Below are positions 1 through 12,203 of a stretch of 64,000 nt of DNA, piece after piece. The position numbers and the translations under genes are program-made. Each line of letters opens with the position of its first letter. Within the stretch, counting starts at the first letter, position 1. The stretch is from Sordariomycetes sp. S80-01Y (taxonomy: Eukaryota; Ascomycota; Sordariomycetes). The notes below the pieces were generated by a model. That model saw nothing but the letters and a program-made list of their open reading frames with translations. It had not been told where the DNA came from and searched no databases. The stretch covers positions 62,001 through 126,000 of the forward strand of contig JAXQJY010000024.1 of the NCBI GenBank assembly GCA_037042185.1, given 5' to 3'.

Positions 1-945
1 AATTCCCAGGCAGGGTACCGAAAACGATCACATCTGCTTCCTGGGCTCCAGACCGGTGAGCGAGGAAGACAGGCAGCCAGTCGTTCAACCTTGCAACAGG
101 AACGCATCATGCAGCTAAGGGGCGTCTGGCCCACGCTTGGTCAAGTAGCCTACCCTCGACCATGCGAGAGACGCCATCGGTTCCTGGCGATATGACCCTC
201 AGACCAAGAGACATTGAACACCACCATCGCCAATACTGGCAAATGTTTCAGTGTCAGGCCGTCAAGTGTCATGCTGCGGCTCTGCATCTCTCATCTTGCC
301 TAAGGTTGTATAATTTTCAGTGACAAGCACTCAACCGTTGTTTTTGGAAGGATAAACGGATGTATCCGAGAGAGGAGCGTCTGATTCCACCCCGTGACCT
401 CGGACGATTCGCCTCGCATGCATGCTCGTCACACTACATGCGCATAAGTACGGATGCCAATAGCTTCATAGTGTCCTGATGATGTAAACTTTGGACTGAG
501 CGGCTGGTCCAGCGTTTGGCGAATTTGTAAACATGACTGCGTCTAAACTACTCGGGCTTTCCCCCAACTGGTTAAGCTTCCTACTGATTCGTCAATGCTT
601 ATACACACCAATTCCCAGTGTGCGCGTCACTTAGTCAGTGTGATACAGTTCCTTTCACATCCGTAAGTGGGAAGTGCTGAAGGATACGGAGTGTCTGTAA
701 AGAGTACAGGGTGGCTCAACCTTCAAACCCCAGCTCACAGCCCCCACTTTATCTCGTGGGGGTCATCGCCGGAATCACCGTCGCAGCACCGAAAAAGTCA
801 CGGCACCGCGTGAGAACCCCATTGCCAACTGCATTGACAACCAGCACACGGTCTCAGCATCTCCGATACGCAGAAGCGCGCCTTCTACACACTAGGCTGC
901 AGCGTCCAATCTCATCACAGGCCGGCCGTTCGGCTCCATCGACAC
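1..945. other. Left-edge stretch without a recognisable gene
   Basis: No reading frame here has the composition or motifs of a conserved protein. The last 200 bases or so are the likely promoter and 5' leader of the COQ9 gene. A frame at 711-1127 overlaps the COQ9 start but is low-complexity Ser/Thr/Pro and looks spurious. Confidence 0.5.
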
Positions 946-1781
946 ATGCACATCATCATGCCCTCCTCAAACCCAGCACGAGCTGCACTTCGAGCTCTAC
1001 GAAGCCCACACCGACCCCTGGCCTACCTCCAACCAACCTGCCGGCGAAGCTTCCACTCCTACGATCACCCCCCCTCGACCGGAGCCTTTGGCGCTACCGA
1101 AACCACCATCCTGAAAGCTGCGTATAAGCACGTACCTGAGCATGGCTTCACCCACCGTGCCTTGAGCATGGGTGCCAAAGACGCGGGTCTGTTGGATATA
1201 AGTGCTAGTGCGTTACCGGAGGGCCCTTTCGCGCTGATAAGGTATCACCTCGTCACTTCAAGGGAGGCTTTGGCGGAGAAGAGTAGGGACCTGTTCAAAG
1301 GAGACCACGCGCCGGGAGGTGTTGGGGCAAAGATTAGGGCGTTGACCTGGGAGAGGCTTTTGCTGAATAGGGATGTCATTCCCCGATGGCAGGAGGTAAG
1401 AACACCCACCGATGTGTGAAAGAAAGCATGCTGAGAGTCTGTTACTAGGCGTTGGCCATCATGGCTCAACCAAGCTGCGTCCCTGCGTCCCTCAGCGAAC
1501 TCGCCAAACTCTCCGATGAGATCTGGTTCCTTGCCGGCGATACCTCCGTCGACCCCTCATGGTACACGAAGCGAGCTACTCTGTCTATGATATACAGCAG
1601 CTCCGAGCTGTTCATGACAAACGACCACTCACCGAACTTCAGAGAGACGGGTGACTTCCTCGACCGAAGGCTAGAGGAGGTAAAGACGGTGGGCGGCGCG
1701 GTTGGCGCTGTTGGTCAATGGGTCGGCTTCACGGCGAGCGCGGGGATGAACGTACTGAGGAGTAAGGGAGTGAGAATATGA
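946..1781 (+). CDS. COQ9: Ubiquinone biosynthesis protein COQ9
   Basis: Two exons, 946-1395 and 1449-1781, joined in phase 0 across a 53-nt GT-AG intron with a CTGAG branch-like site, give 260 residues. COQ9 is a lipid-binding mitochondrial matrix protein that presents CoQ intermediates to COQ7 in the CoQ synthome. The first 40 residues are rich in Arg, Ala and Leu and lack acids, as in a mitochondrial presequence. The mature part shows the family pattern: an N-terminal helix with KAAYKHVPEHGFTHRAL, a central MGAKDAGLLD stretch, the RWQE/ALAIMAQP segment across the splice, and a late WYTKRATLSMIYSSSELFM helix. The first ATG at 946 gives MHIIMPSS; the ATG at 958 (MPSSNPARAA) is an equally good start. 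The length is normal for fungal COQ9. The gene is convergent with SMC6, with under 300 bp between them. Confidence 0.93.
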
Positions 1782-2059
1782 AGCATCCGCAGCAACGGGG
1801 ACGTGAGTTGTTACCGAGTGTCCGAGGATGGATTGTCTGTACGATATGTGTACGAGTTCGAAGGTAGATGTACGATTTGTACCGGGAGTAAGAAGTCTAT
1901 GCAACACCAAGAGCTTGCCAACACCAATCCTTCACGATTGCTCCGTACCGAACGTGACGCCTCGCTTGACTCTAAAATACGTAACGCCCCCCGAAAGTCA
2001 TTCCTCCCTGTTGCTGTGGTTCACTTGGCATGATGAGAAAAGCAGAAAGTACCTCGAGG

Positions 2060-5000
2060 TTAGATCAGTGTTCGCTGACGAGGGTCGGTTAGACTGCAGC
2101 AAGTCAGCACTCTCATTGTTGAGTATTGTAGGAAGAAAAGCAACGGACCGATGGATCTTGACATCTTTGAAGCCCTCGACGTCACCCGTGACAGCATTAG
2201 GTGTGATCAGAATGTATTGCCTCGAGACTGATCGACGCGCCGCATCAACCTGAAAAAGCTTTAGCTCCTGGTATCTTGACGATATCATTCGCAACAACTT
2301 ACCAGCATCCTCGTGCTGATGGCTCTGTTGACGCTGTCCATGAAGACATCAAACTCGTCCAAGCATCGAATTGGCGAGCCAATAGCTTCCCACACAGACA
2401 GCAACATGCAAATAGACGAGAAAGACTTCTCACCACCAGACAGCGTTTTGGTATTGCGCCCCGCTCCGCTCGCCCTCGTCTCATCAGGCTCAACATGGAG
2501 ATGAACCTGACGAGCTCGATGATCAAGATTGATCTTGCCGCGGAAAGCACGCTCGCTGAGGAGGTAGCTAAATTGGATGCGGATGCGAGCACTGATCTGC
2601 CGCTGGAACTGTCGCCACAAGTTGAGACGGTGCTCAAGTGCTTGCTTCAGCTCTCGGATGGTGTCGTCTACATCCTTTGCTTGTTGGTGAACATCAGTAT
2701 AGCGTTTCCTGGTCGCTCTGGCCCGTCCCAGGATCTCTTCGTCTGTTGCGCCAACACGCTCCTCGCGTGCCTTGAGCTGTTGCTTAAGCTTCGCCCATTT
2801 CGCCTTGATGGAATCCATAGTCTCCCCTTCAGGGATGGTTACCCGCTCAGGAGATACGCCTTGAGCATCGCGGGTCCATTGTTCGACCGTTTCGGTCGCT
2901 TCTTGCTTCTTTCGTTCGGCATTGCCACGGGCGATGGTGTACCGATCCCAGTCCTCGAACGCGGTGTTCTTGTGGCCGAGTGCGATGTGCCGTTTGTTTG
3001 AGATTTGTTGCACCTTGTCCTTTGCCTTGGTAAGTTTGGCATCGAACTCTGCAACCTCTGCCTTGATCTCATTCAAAGCCTTCAGCTTCTCGCTCGATAT
3101 CTGCCTCACCTCGTTCTTCGTAGCACCCAAGTGGCCGTATGTTTGCTTCTGCTTCTCAACCATCTTCTTCCTTTCCTCAAGGGTATTTCGCAAGGTCAGC
3201 AACCGGCTGTCGGTGCCTTCGAAGAGGTCCATTTCCGCCTGGATAGATTCCTTCCGAGCTTGTACACGGCGAAGATCTTTTCGAAGCTGCTGAAGCTGTT
3301 GTTGATTCTGGTCAACCTCAGTGGTGGCCTTGGCCAGAGCTTGCTTGGCCAGGCGCTCCTCTGATGAGACCGTCACCATCTCTCTTCCGAATTGCTTGAG
3401 AGTCTGCTCAGCTAGTCGGATCTGCTCTCCCGAGTCAGATCGCATTCTTGGTAGACCACTCTTGAGCGGCGCAATGGGAGACATGTTTGCACCACCAGTA
3501 GGCTTCCTTTGTAGATTGATGCCCCAGCCATGCTTGTTGGCTCCATCATGAAACGTTAGACAAGCAGTGACATTGCGTGGTGGTCTTTCACTGTTCATCA
3601 TGATATTCTCGGCCTCAATACGCTCTGGGACGAGAATGATCTTCTCGATGCTGTTGTTGATGACCAGCTGGGAGCGTACCATGTCACTGTCAAACTCCAA
3701 AACCTTCAGAATCGTGTCGAACTGTTCGTCTGGCTCCTGGGAGCTCGTATCGATGTGTCCTCCGTGTGCGATGAATATGGGAGGCTCTCGGTGAATGCCG
3801 CACCTCTTCATCAAAGCCCTGAGTTTCGTTTGGTCGGCCTTGTTGCGGACGATGAATGCATTCAAGACCTGCCCAAGAGTCTTCTCCAATACAGTAGACC
3901 ACTCTGGCTTCAGAAGACGGATATGGGCACCGACGGGACCGACTGGTTTATGCGAAAACGACGAACCTTCTGCTTCTACCGACTTGACAAGTCGTACGAC
4001 CTCAGGTCCGTATCCATCCAGCGGCCCTCCAGTCTTCGTCTTGATGTGATTCAACTGCGTCTGAGCTTCTACCACTTGTTGATGCTTGGCTCTTTTTGCA
4101 CTCTCCGCTTTGCTGAATCGCTCCTTCAACTCCTGAAGACTGGACTTAATGTCGGCGATTCGGTCGTTGGTCTCCTTTAGGCGGTTATTGACATCGCTCT
4201 CTTGTTCCACAGCCTCGTTAAGCTCAGCGTTCTTGGCGGCTTGCGCGGCCCCTGATGACTCCTCTAAGCGACGCTCTTCTTTCCTAATGTCGTCTTCGAT
4301 CTGCTCCAACTCAGACTTAGCCTTCTGTAATTGGCTGTGAGCCTCTCTCTCTTCCTTGTGTATGGCTGCTGTTTCCGCTTTTTTTGCGTCGTACTCATTC
4401 TGAGCAGCATCCCGCCTCTCGGTGTAGGTCCCGCTTTCTTCCTCGACGGCCTGCTGAGCCTCTTTTGCTTCGTTCAGTTTCTCGTCATAATTTTGTAGCA
4501 CCGCAGTCGTCTGTTGCTTAGCGGCTTCGAGCTCTTCAAGCCTCTGGTCAATGTCTTGCAAAGCCTGAACAGCATCTGCCAGCTCTTTTTCTTTTCCCTG
4601 GACCTGAATCCAGGCGAGCTGATGTCGGTATTTGGTGATCGAGGCTCGCATCCCCTCGTTGGCCTCGACGGTCTTAGCCAGCCGCGCCGCCTCGTCCATC
4701 TCTTTTTTGACAGCCGCGATGTTCTCGGTAAGATCATCTCGGATGACAAGGGTCTTGTCGAGAGTATCTTGTGTCATCTTGTAGTCATTGTCGAGTTGTT
4801 CCAACTGCACGCCGGTGATGAAGTACTTGTACTTCTGCGCCGGTGAAGCAGAGTTCAAGAACTGCCTCGCGTTGTCCTGAGACAGTACAGTCAGGGGGTT
4901 GCCGATCTGAAGCGCGAACCACTCCGAGATCTCGTCGACATCCTGCTTCTTCGTAGAAATGATCTTGTCCATAGCGGACTTGATCTTGAAGCCACTGGAG

Positions 5001-5736
5001 CCTGTCTTGGAAAAGTGACGTTCGATGATGATGCTCTCGCCGTAAAGATCAGGCTGATAGGCATCCGAGCCTTGGTTCTTCAGCTTGACCACAAGCGAGC
5101 CTTGGTCGCAGCCTTCCTTGACGAAAGACTTGAGGCTTCCCCCACGGTTCGTATCGCTTGCCTTTCCACCCAAGCATAGCGTCAATGCTGTCAAAACCGC
5201 GCTCTTGCCACTGCCATTCTCTCCAACAATAAAGTTGATCAGGGGCCCCAGCTCGACGTGCAGTCGCTGGTGGCACATGAAATTGTAGCATGTTATTTCC
5301 TCGATGATTCCACTCTCGGCTACGGCGTTGTCGCCGAGGGTCGTTGTCCGCCGCGCGAGCGCTTGTGTGGCTTGTATGTCGTCGGCTTCTTGATTGTTCA
5401 AGTGTTGGAAGTCGTTGTCCCGCATGGCTTCGTACTGGGTGCGTGGAGGTGATTGTTGTTGCGGGACTTCGGACATGCTTCGATTATCGTCATCGGAATC
5501 GTCATCTTGAAGAGCGGTAGGCGTCTTAGAGCGCCCGGGGGTTCTGTCGTGGATCGATACTCGTGGTCGCTTGGACTGGAAAGAGTCGCGTTAGACCCGC
5601 CAGCACAGAAAATGTGACAATATCCCCTTACCGAACTTCCATTGCGCAATGCAGAGCTCGTCTGGCGTACCTCTATGATTTCCTGCTCGAGATCGGAATC
5701 AACGTCCCCGTGTCGGCGTTTTCGCGGAGGCGCCAT
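2060..5736 (-). CDS. SMC6: SMC6, structural maintenance of chromosomes protein 6
   Basis: Four exons on the minus strand (5736-5632, 5575-2303, 2249-2149, 2093-2060) give about 1170 residues. SMC6 is the ATPase partner of SMC5 in the SMC5/6 complex, which acts in DNA repair and in resolving recombination intermediates in the nucleus. The N-terminus is basic and acidic (MAPPRKRRHGDVDSD). Walker A GENGSGKS lies near residues 153-160. Two long coiled coils flank a hinge that begins near GGPLDGYGPEVV. The C-terminal lobe has the signature NTKTLSGGEKSFSSI and Walker B CLDEFDVFMD. The last two introns restore the family ending VSRQYILITP...HRLTDPRQRTLI. The last intron uses a weak GTCCGT donor. The start was chosen because the upstream exon adds a plausible nuclear N-terminus and is spliced by a good GTAAGG donor. 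The gene is divergent from the Ecdysoneless gene. Confidence 0.95.
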
Positions 5737-6185
5737 GTTGCTGGGACGAGGCGGCGGCGACGTAGGTGGACAAGGTTATGTCGCCAACTGACCAAATCAA
5801 TGTCAGAGACGATAGATCTAGGCACATTGCTCTCTTGTATGCGTCGTCGTCGTCGTTTGGTCGGGGGTTGGGGGGTAAGGGCGTAGAGTCGACCAACATG
5901 CCTTGAGATCTTCAACAGGCGACGCGACAGGCGTGTCGGCTGGACGCGACGGCACTATAATCATGAATTCACGGCGGTGGGGCTTAGGCTGAGTCCCACT
6001 GGCAGGCTGCTGTTAAGGTACCTAGCGCGGAATTGGCGGGGCGGTAGCTGTGGGTGATGGAGGGGCACGTTCGCACAGTGTGTAAGGGTCACTTCTGCAG
6101 GGTAGCTCGATTCAAACTCATCACGGTGTGATGCATCAACACGATCCAAGGAAAGCGAGCCACTACTGTGACATAGCATCACAAA
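5737..6185. promoter_or_regulatory. Shared divergent promoter SMC6 / SGT1-Ecdysoneless
   Basis: This 449-bp gap separates the two start codons and must hold both promoters and both 5' leaders. No conserved operator was recognised. A short run of CGTCGTCGTCGT lies near 5840. Confidence 0.6.
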
Positions 6186-8115
6186 ATGGAGAACCTACCA
6201 CACGATCCGAACGCCGGACATACAGGCTTTGAGCGAGAACTTCCGGACAACTCAGTCGAATATCTCCTCTTCGTCATCCACCATGACGAGACCCATCCAC
6301 GGAACATTCTCCAACAGCTCGGGGAGCTCCGTAAATCAGCATTTGATCTGTTCTCGGACCTCACCAGAGACTACATATGGCAGAGAGACGAGTTCAATCT
6401 TGAACTCAAGAACCAAGGTGGTTAGTGTTTACCAAATTAGTCCGCCCTGTTTTCAGATTGCCATGCTTACAGATCTAGGCCTGGTATACCTCCACGGTGT
6501 CATAGAATACGGCGACGCCGTCGAGGATGAATGGCTCACTCTGCACGTCCTCTTAGCCCTGACAAAATTGCATCCGAACCTCTGGCTCCGCATCTTTGAC
6601 ACAGACGGGGAGTTCCTCCTTGTGGAAGCAGCCAACGTGCTGCCCAAGTGGCTCTCTCCAGAGATTGACCACAACCGTGTCTGGATTAACCAAGGCAATT
6701 TGTATGTCATTCCTCTCGATGCACAGACCCCAAGGAGCCTTGAGTTTGAAGATGCCGTGGGATTTGTTCAAAAGAGGCGGGGGAAATTGGTACATTCGAC
6801 TTTCGTCCAGGAAGAGGCGTTTTATCGATTGGAAAAATATCCAAAGCAGATTGAGGAGAGTATACACCGATCTATGGTAACGATCCCAAGAAGACTGGCA
6901 TACATACTTCACGAATTGCCGAAGTCGGTAGCCCCAGCAGTGGAGGCGTTCTACCTCCGCGACGCACTATCACTGAAACCCATACTCTCCTCCACTACAA
7001 CCCTCACTTTTCCGCCGGTCGACCTAGTCACCGTGAGCGTTCGCTTCAGCAAGGTTCTCTACGCCCAGCTCCGCTCCCAGCGCTTCGAAACACCGTTACC
7101 CTGGCGCGCTGCCCTGCCCAAATCCTTCGCCGTCGACCCCGAAGCCCGGGGCAATGACGAGGAGACAAGAAGGCTAGAGGCCGGGATGAAGCTCACATGC
7201 GGATTCGAGATGCTATCGGCTAAGGCGGCCAGTAGTAGGAGCAGGACGGTGAGGGAGCTGGCTATTTTGGTGGAAGACATGAAAGAGGACGGAGATGCAG
7301 CTCTTCCAAAGGACTCTGAAATCAGGTCTTGGGAAGGTGTGGACAGGAACGAGGGCGAAGATTGGTTGGACATAAACTACGAAGATTTCGAACGGGAACT
7401 CTCTGGGAACCGAAGTCGATCAAAAGCGTCCGCTTCGAGCAAAGAAGGATTTGGGGATGCTCAAGCGCAGGATAATCTCCGCAAGATTGTCTCACGGTTC
7501 GAAGCTTTCTTGAATGACGATACAGCGGGCTTGGATGGTGCCGAACTGGATGAGATGGACTTTGACGACGATAAGGACGAGTCGGATTCGGAGGAGGAGG
7601 ACAGCGAGGATGAGGACAAGGAAGTCAGCTTTGACGAAGAAGAATTCGCTAGGCTAATGAAGGAAATGATGGGCCTCCCGCCCGAGTCTAGACCTACCGC
7701 GCCTGGAAACGCCAAGGACCGGGGTGGTCATACAACAGCTCAGGAGTCCATGGTGCTAGGGGACGACGACGACGACGTCGAGGAAATTCGGAAGCTTACA
7801 TCTCAGTTTGAAGCGGAGCTCAACACGCATGGCGCTCTGAAGCTTGACCCTCGGAAGGGCAAGCAGCCACAGCTGCGAGGTACTGCCGGAGAACCGAACA
7901 GTAGAGACAAAGGGAAGCAGGCCTTGGAGGCCGAGCAAGAAGACAGCGATGCCGAGATTGATATTGACTACAATCTTGCAACGAATCTGCTGGAGAGCTT
8001 CAAGAGTCAAGGTGGTATGTCTGGACCCACTGGCAATATGATGAGCATGATGGGCTTGAATCTACCTCGAGATGAGGACGACGGGGACTCGGGCCAGGGA
8101 CATGAGCATAAGTGA
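6186..8115 (+). CDS. SGT1/Ecdysoneless (ECD) family protein
   Basis: Two exons, 6186-6417 and 6473-8115, joined across a 55-nt intron (donor GTGGTT, acceptor TTACAG), give 624 residues. The Ecd/SGT1 family works in pre-mRNA splicing through the U5 snRNP and PRP8, and in cell-cycle control; the fission yeast member supports transcription and growth. Family marks are the N-terminal ELPDNSVEYLLFVI strand, the Asp/Trp-rich IEYGDAVEDEWLTLHVLL and LWLRIFDTDGEFLLVEAA region, and PKWLSPEIDHNRVWI. The C-terminal third is strongly acidic (about residues 440-480 and again near 560), followed by a short conserved tail with Met/Gly-rich residues. The intron fits the frame exactly: CAAG plus ATCTAGG gives Gln-Asp-Leu-Gly. 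This SGT1 is not the SUGT1 co-chaperone of the same name. Confidence 0.92.
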
Positions 8116-8220
8116 CACGGTGGATAGTTTCATGGACGGAGGAACCCTGTCGGTATGTAAGATGTTAAACCCGTACTATATGATCTTGACATGGCTATGC
8201 AAGCAATCGTGGTAAGTCTC

Positions 8221-9759
8221 TCAGAGGTTTCTACCAGATCTCGGCCTCTTCGCAGGGCTGCCTTCAACGGTTTCGTTACCATCATCATCAAACCTATCCA
8301 AAGCCTCCAAAGCATCGATAAATGTTCCACGCCAGATCATTTCCGCATCGGTGTTGTCTCTTACGCGGCGATATTGCCGAGCAACACCGCAAGCCGCGTG
8401 CCAGGCCTTGTACAGAGCAAGCCGAACCGGCGCGTGATGTTCATCTTCGATGGGTGGTTCGTGTCGTAGAGGATCCGAGTCGGAAAAGCCAGTTCGCAGG
8501 CCTCGACGAAACTCAAAGGAAGGTTCATTTTGGAAAACGTAAGAAAAAAGGGGATCCCCGAAACAGAGGAAGCTCCAATCTCGGAGCCCGGTGACAGTGA
8601 TGTCCTCTACTGTGCTACGGGCTCCCGTGGAGTTGGTGTCTTTAGGTGACGAGTTAGGTTGAACATCTCCGACACTCCAACCGCCCACCAAAGCACCATC
8701 TGTCTCTCCTGCTATCGAGACCATGACATTTGAGTCATCAGTCCCTTGCATTGCAACAAGTCTAGGAGTCTCAACCTTGTCGAGCAGGTGTTTGAACCGG
8801 CTGTAATGGTCCCTCAGAACGTCGAATCTCATCTGGATGTAGAAGTCACTCAGATCCGCCGAGACTTCCTCGATATATCCCCTGAAACACGTAGACCAGC
8901 TTTTACGCCCAATGTCGGACGCGAATGACTCTGTTGTTCCTTCAATCTGTGCTGATGGGTGGAGAAACCCGAGTGCATTCATGAAGGGCACCTTGGATCT
9001 CGATCTGAGGATGCTGCCGACGGGCCCAAAATTGCCAGTTGGCGAGATGTGGCTTGCCACACGTCGAAAAAGTTGTCCTGTCTGGAAATCGACAGAGGAG
9101 CGCTCTGCAGCAGACAATGACCGACTGAGCTGGGCGATTGTTCTGCCGGGAACGGGATCCCAAAGAGCGAGCTCTGTGGTGCCCGACTCACCCCTAGATG
9201 GTATGTACTTGTACAACTTTGGTATGAATCCCGACACATAGCTTACGTTGACGGAGTCACCAGTGTAGTTGACCACGGCTCGTCCGGGCTCGCATCCACC
9301 ATATGCGAGGCGATTTCCTTCTTGTGAACGCTGACATCCTTCTTGTGAACGCTGACATCCTTCTTGGGGTAGCGCAGCTAGCCATTGGATTGCTGCCGCC
9401 TCCACCTTGACGGCCTTCTCTTCAGACCTTAACGGTCTTTTCCTGTCTATCTCAGGAGGAGTGGCCAGCACCAAAGATTTGCCATCTGCGAGTGTGATGT
9501 TGTGAAGTGTTTGGATTCTGGCGGTGGGGAGCCTCTCAACACTCTGGACATCCAGCTCCGGCGCAAGTAGCGAAAGCGCGCGGTGAACGCGTCTTTCTTC
9601 GTTGTAGGATGGGGTAAGGCTCATCGGAAAGCGTGCACCATGGGAGCTCGGTCGGCTGTCTTCGGCACTGTGGCGCTGAGTGTGTGATTTGGAAGACCCA
9701 AGGTTGTGGACAGTGCCAGGGCCTCGTATGGTGTAGTTCTGTGTCCTGATGGAAGCCAT
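8221..9759 (-). CDS. APH-like phosphotransferase-fold protein with degenerate catalytic loop
   Basis: A single open frame encodes 512 residues from the ATG at 9759. The same frame is open up to 10116, and another ATG lies at 9624 (MSLTPSYNEERR). I prefer 9759 or 9624 because the segment above is low-complexity His/Asn/Pro/Leu sequence unlike a protein start. The fold call rests on a late block, TVTGLRDWSFLCFGDPLF, which matches the metal-binding strand and GDP of aminoglycoside/choline-kinase-like enzymes (usual form GxIDWE...GDP), and on an N-lobe-like segment ending EEKAVKVEAAAIQWL. The Brenner loop, normally HGDxxxxN, appears as AMQGTDDSNVMV, so the usual His and catalytic Asp are changed. 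A 7-residue unit, EGCQRSQ, is repeated in tandem. Substrate is unknown, and a non-catalytic role is possible. The tail is basic (PAKRPRSGR). Confidence 0.6.
   Translation of the reverse strand: MASIRTQNYTIRGPGTVHNLGSSKSHTQRHSAEDSRPSSHGARFPMSLTPSYNEERRVHRALSLLAPELDVQSVERLPTARIQTLHNITLADGKSLVLATPPEIDRKRPLRSEEKAVKVEAAAIQWLAALPQEGCQRSQEGCQRSQEGNRLAYGGCEPGRAVVNYTGDSVNVSYVSGFIPKLYKYIPSRGESGTTELALWDPVPGRTIAQLSRSLSAAERSSVDFQTGQLFRRVASHISPTGNFGPVGSILRSRSKVPFMNALGFLHPSAQIEGTTESFASDIGRKSWSTCFRGYIEEVSADLSDFYIQMRFDVLRDHYSRFKHLLDKVETPRLVAMQGTDDSNVMVSIAGETDGALVGGWSVGDVQPNSSPKDTNSTGARSTVEDITVTGLRDWSFLCFGDPLFSYVFQNEPSFEFRRGLRTGFSDSDPLRHEPPIEDEHHAPVRLALYKAWHAACGVARQYRRVRDNTDAEMIWRGTFIDALEALDRFDDDGNETVEGSPAKRPRSGRNL
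9316..9366 (+). repeat. In-frame 21-bp tandem duplication inside the APH-like gene
   Basis: Two perfect copies of a 21-bp unit (9316-9336 and 9337-9357) are followed by a partial third copy. On the minus strand they encode EGCQRSQ twice. The unit length keeps the reading frame, so it probably varies in copy number between strains without breaking the gene. Confidence 0.9.
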
Positions 9760-12203
9760 AGAGGAAGCGGATGGGAAAGTATTTGTAATGGCGCCCAAAA
9801 GAGCGGCCTTCTTTCCGGGGCCTTGTGACCTAGAGAAAGTCCGCCACGGTTTCCGTGAGACCGAAGGGGCGCTGTATCGTATTGGACCGTCAGGATTTTC
9901 CCGGAGCTGAGATGTGATGCTACTGCAACAGGGATGACGATGGTGGGTGAGATGATGAGGTGACGGGTTGAGGTGATTGAGATTGTGAAGCAGATAGCGT
10001 AGAGCGACAAGAGACACGAAGAGGGATCCGAATGTGAGGTCGCAACTCTCTTGCAGGCAACGTCTCAGCGTATTAATGTTCGGAGCATTGAGTAAATCAG
10101 AGAGACTGCTGTCCAAACCACGACCTTTTGTGTCCGGACGCGAGTGCAGTCTGCCACATACTTCTACTCCAACCTGAGCCCCATATCACGGCCGACAAAG
10201 CGTAAGCGAAGAGGGAGATCTGCAGGTCATCAGGTGGAGCTGTGTTCAATGTGAGTGGAGAGTGCAGCTGTTTCTAGCTTGAAGTTGTTGTCGACTTGTG
10301 AGTTGTTGCAGGACGGGAATCAGCATGCGTAAGAGCGGAAGAAAAGGCACGCGCCACCACCGCTCTCACCGCTGGAGAGGTCGGCAATGTTAAGATATGT
10401 GAGGCCTGAGATGATGGAAGATTAACGGCCGACGACTGCGCATGAGCTACAGGCGATGCCAACGTTTGTGCAGCTGATCGCGTAAGGGGGGCGGTGAGTG
10501 GGCGGGATGGCGATGGTGCAGTCAGTAGGCAAAGACTCACGGCCGAGTGTGCTACTGTTGGCAAGTACTGGAGATCAGGGTGTCGACCCAAGAGTGATCA
10601 GGGAAGTAAAAATCGACAATGGACACCTATACCAGTGGAAGCTGGCAGCAATTCTAAGACTGCGGCGGATAGCCCCTCGAAACTCGCACTTGGCATCATT
10701 TCAGTACCACTGGCACTACCTTGAGGTGTACTAACAGTGGCAGGTGCCAACCGCCAGAGGACGTCCTGAAGATCCTCGGTAAAGAAGGCGCCAATGAGCC
10801 CTCCTCTTCTCTTCGTTAAGCTTGAGGAGGAGTCTCGAAGATACGAGGATATCATGGAAAGTAAACTGAAACAACGGATCGGCCCCTTGGAAGGGCGTTG
10901 AAAATCCTTGCGCCCCGGGCATCTTGCAGGAGACGAATTCAAGTCTCGTGATCAGCTTCTCAATATCGGCAACCTGATGATGGGAGCATGCTCATGCAAG
11001 GCATCGGCGTTATCGAGTACCCTGTTAACCGCTCCAGACCCGGAGCTGCATTGACAACAGCGGGGATATGAGCTGATGTACACTATAGTACTAAAGCACA
11101 TTTTCGTCGCGTGGCTTGAAGAGCAGTGCTGGTTAACGGTCGTGCACTGCCAGTGTCACGGTTGGATAACGTAGGCTCCAGCGCCACCCTCTGAGCCGAG
11201 CGAGCGAGTCTCCTCTGGTTCACAGCTTCGTCTTTCCAGAAGCGAAAACGAGCCGAGCGAAGCCACAGCGTCCGTCTCGTTTGCGGAGTAGACGGCAAAG
11301 GCCGCGGCGGAGCCTTAAACCCCTTTGGGTGTTTGTAGCACCTCTGGGTTGAGAGCCACCAGTCGAATGGGGCTAATGATGGTGAGAGAGTTGTTCAAGC
11401 GGCGAGAAAATCATCAGCTATCCGTTCCCGCTAACCCATTTCTGACTCAAGGACTCGGTTGAACAGGTGGAGCAGGATGGCATGTCGTTGGAGAGCTTGT
11501 CACGCTTGCGTCCGTTAAGCGAGTCGGGAATTATTTCATTGGCCCAAACAAGCGAGAACTAGGGTTGCCTGCGTTGGGTGCTTCAGGAATGGATCCTGGT
11601 TCCGCACTGCCGCTACCGCACCGTCACCTTACCATGCCTCCCGTCTGCAGTTCTCTTCCAGTTGCTGCCAACATGGACGAACAACTCCTGAGTTCCCAGG
11701 CCCTCCTCCTTCCATGCCGAAGTCACTGCGAAGCCTGGAGCCACTTTAGACCACACTCGCATGTCCGATGAATCTACAAAAGAAAGACCGTGACGACGCC
11801 CACATCTAAGTACCCGTTTTCGATGCATCCCCAATCTCCATGTTCAAGGTTGAAGCCGTCATTACGAGCAGTTATGGCATGCCACAAAAGCCCGGCTGCC
11901 AGAATGCCGCCAGATCATCCACTCGTCTCCAATCGGACCAATGTGTCGGGTACCCGTCTGACATCTACCCGAAAGCCGGCGGGACCTGGCATACTGTACC
12001 GCTGGTCTGGATCTAGCACGATATCCGACAACGCCAGGTGACCCTTCGACACCATCGAAGCTTTGCAACCCGTACGTACATTCGCCCGACGCCCTCGCCT
12101 CCGGGTGCCACGTTGGAATCCGATCCCCGCAGGTCAACAAACCAACGCCACCTTTTCGAGTCAGAGGGCGTGTTCGCTTGTGGCGTCTGCCTCATATGGA
12201 CTT
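9760..12203. other. Gene-poor stretch between the APH-like gene and TAN1
   Basis: Only short, overlapping, low-complexity frames occur here. Frames at 10274-10591 and 10598-10942 (minus) have no recognisable family motif and no convincing splice links. The part next to 9760 should be the promoter of the APH-like gene, and the part next to 12203 the 3' UTR of TAN1. No RNA gene or repeat family was seen. Confidence 0.45.

Noticed and set aside
711-1127. 138-residue frame overlapping the COQ9 start
   Set aside because: It lacks an ATG start and is low-complexity Ser/Thr/Pro in the wrong frame to COQ9.
10274-10942. Two short minus frames upstream of the APH-like gene
   Set aside because: No family signal and no splice link to a longer protein.
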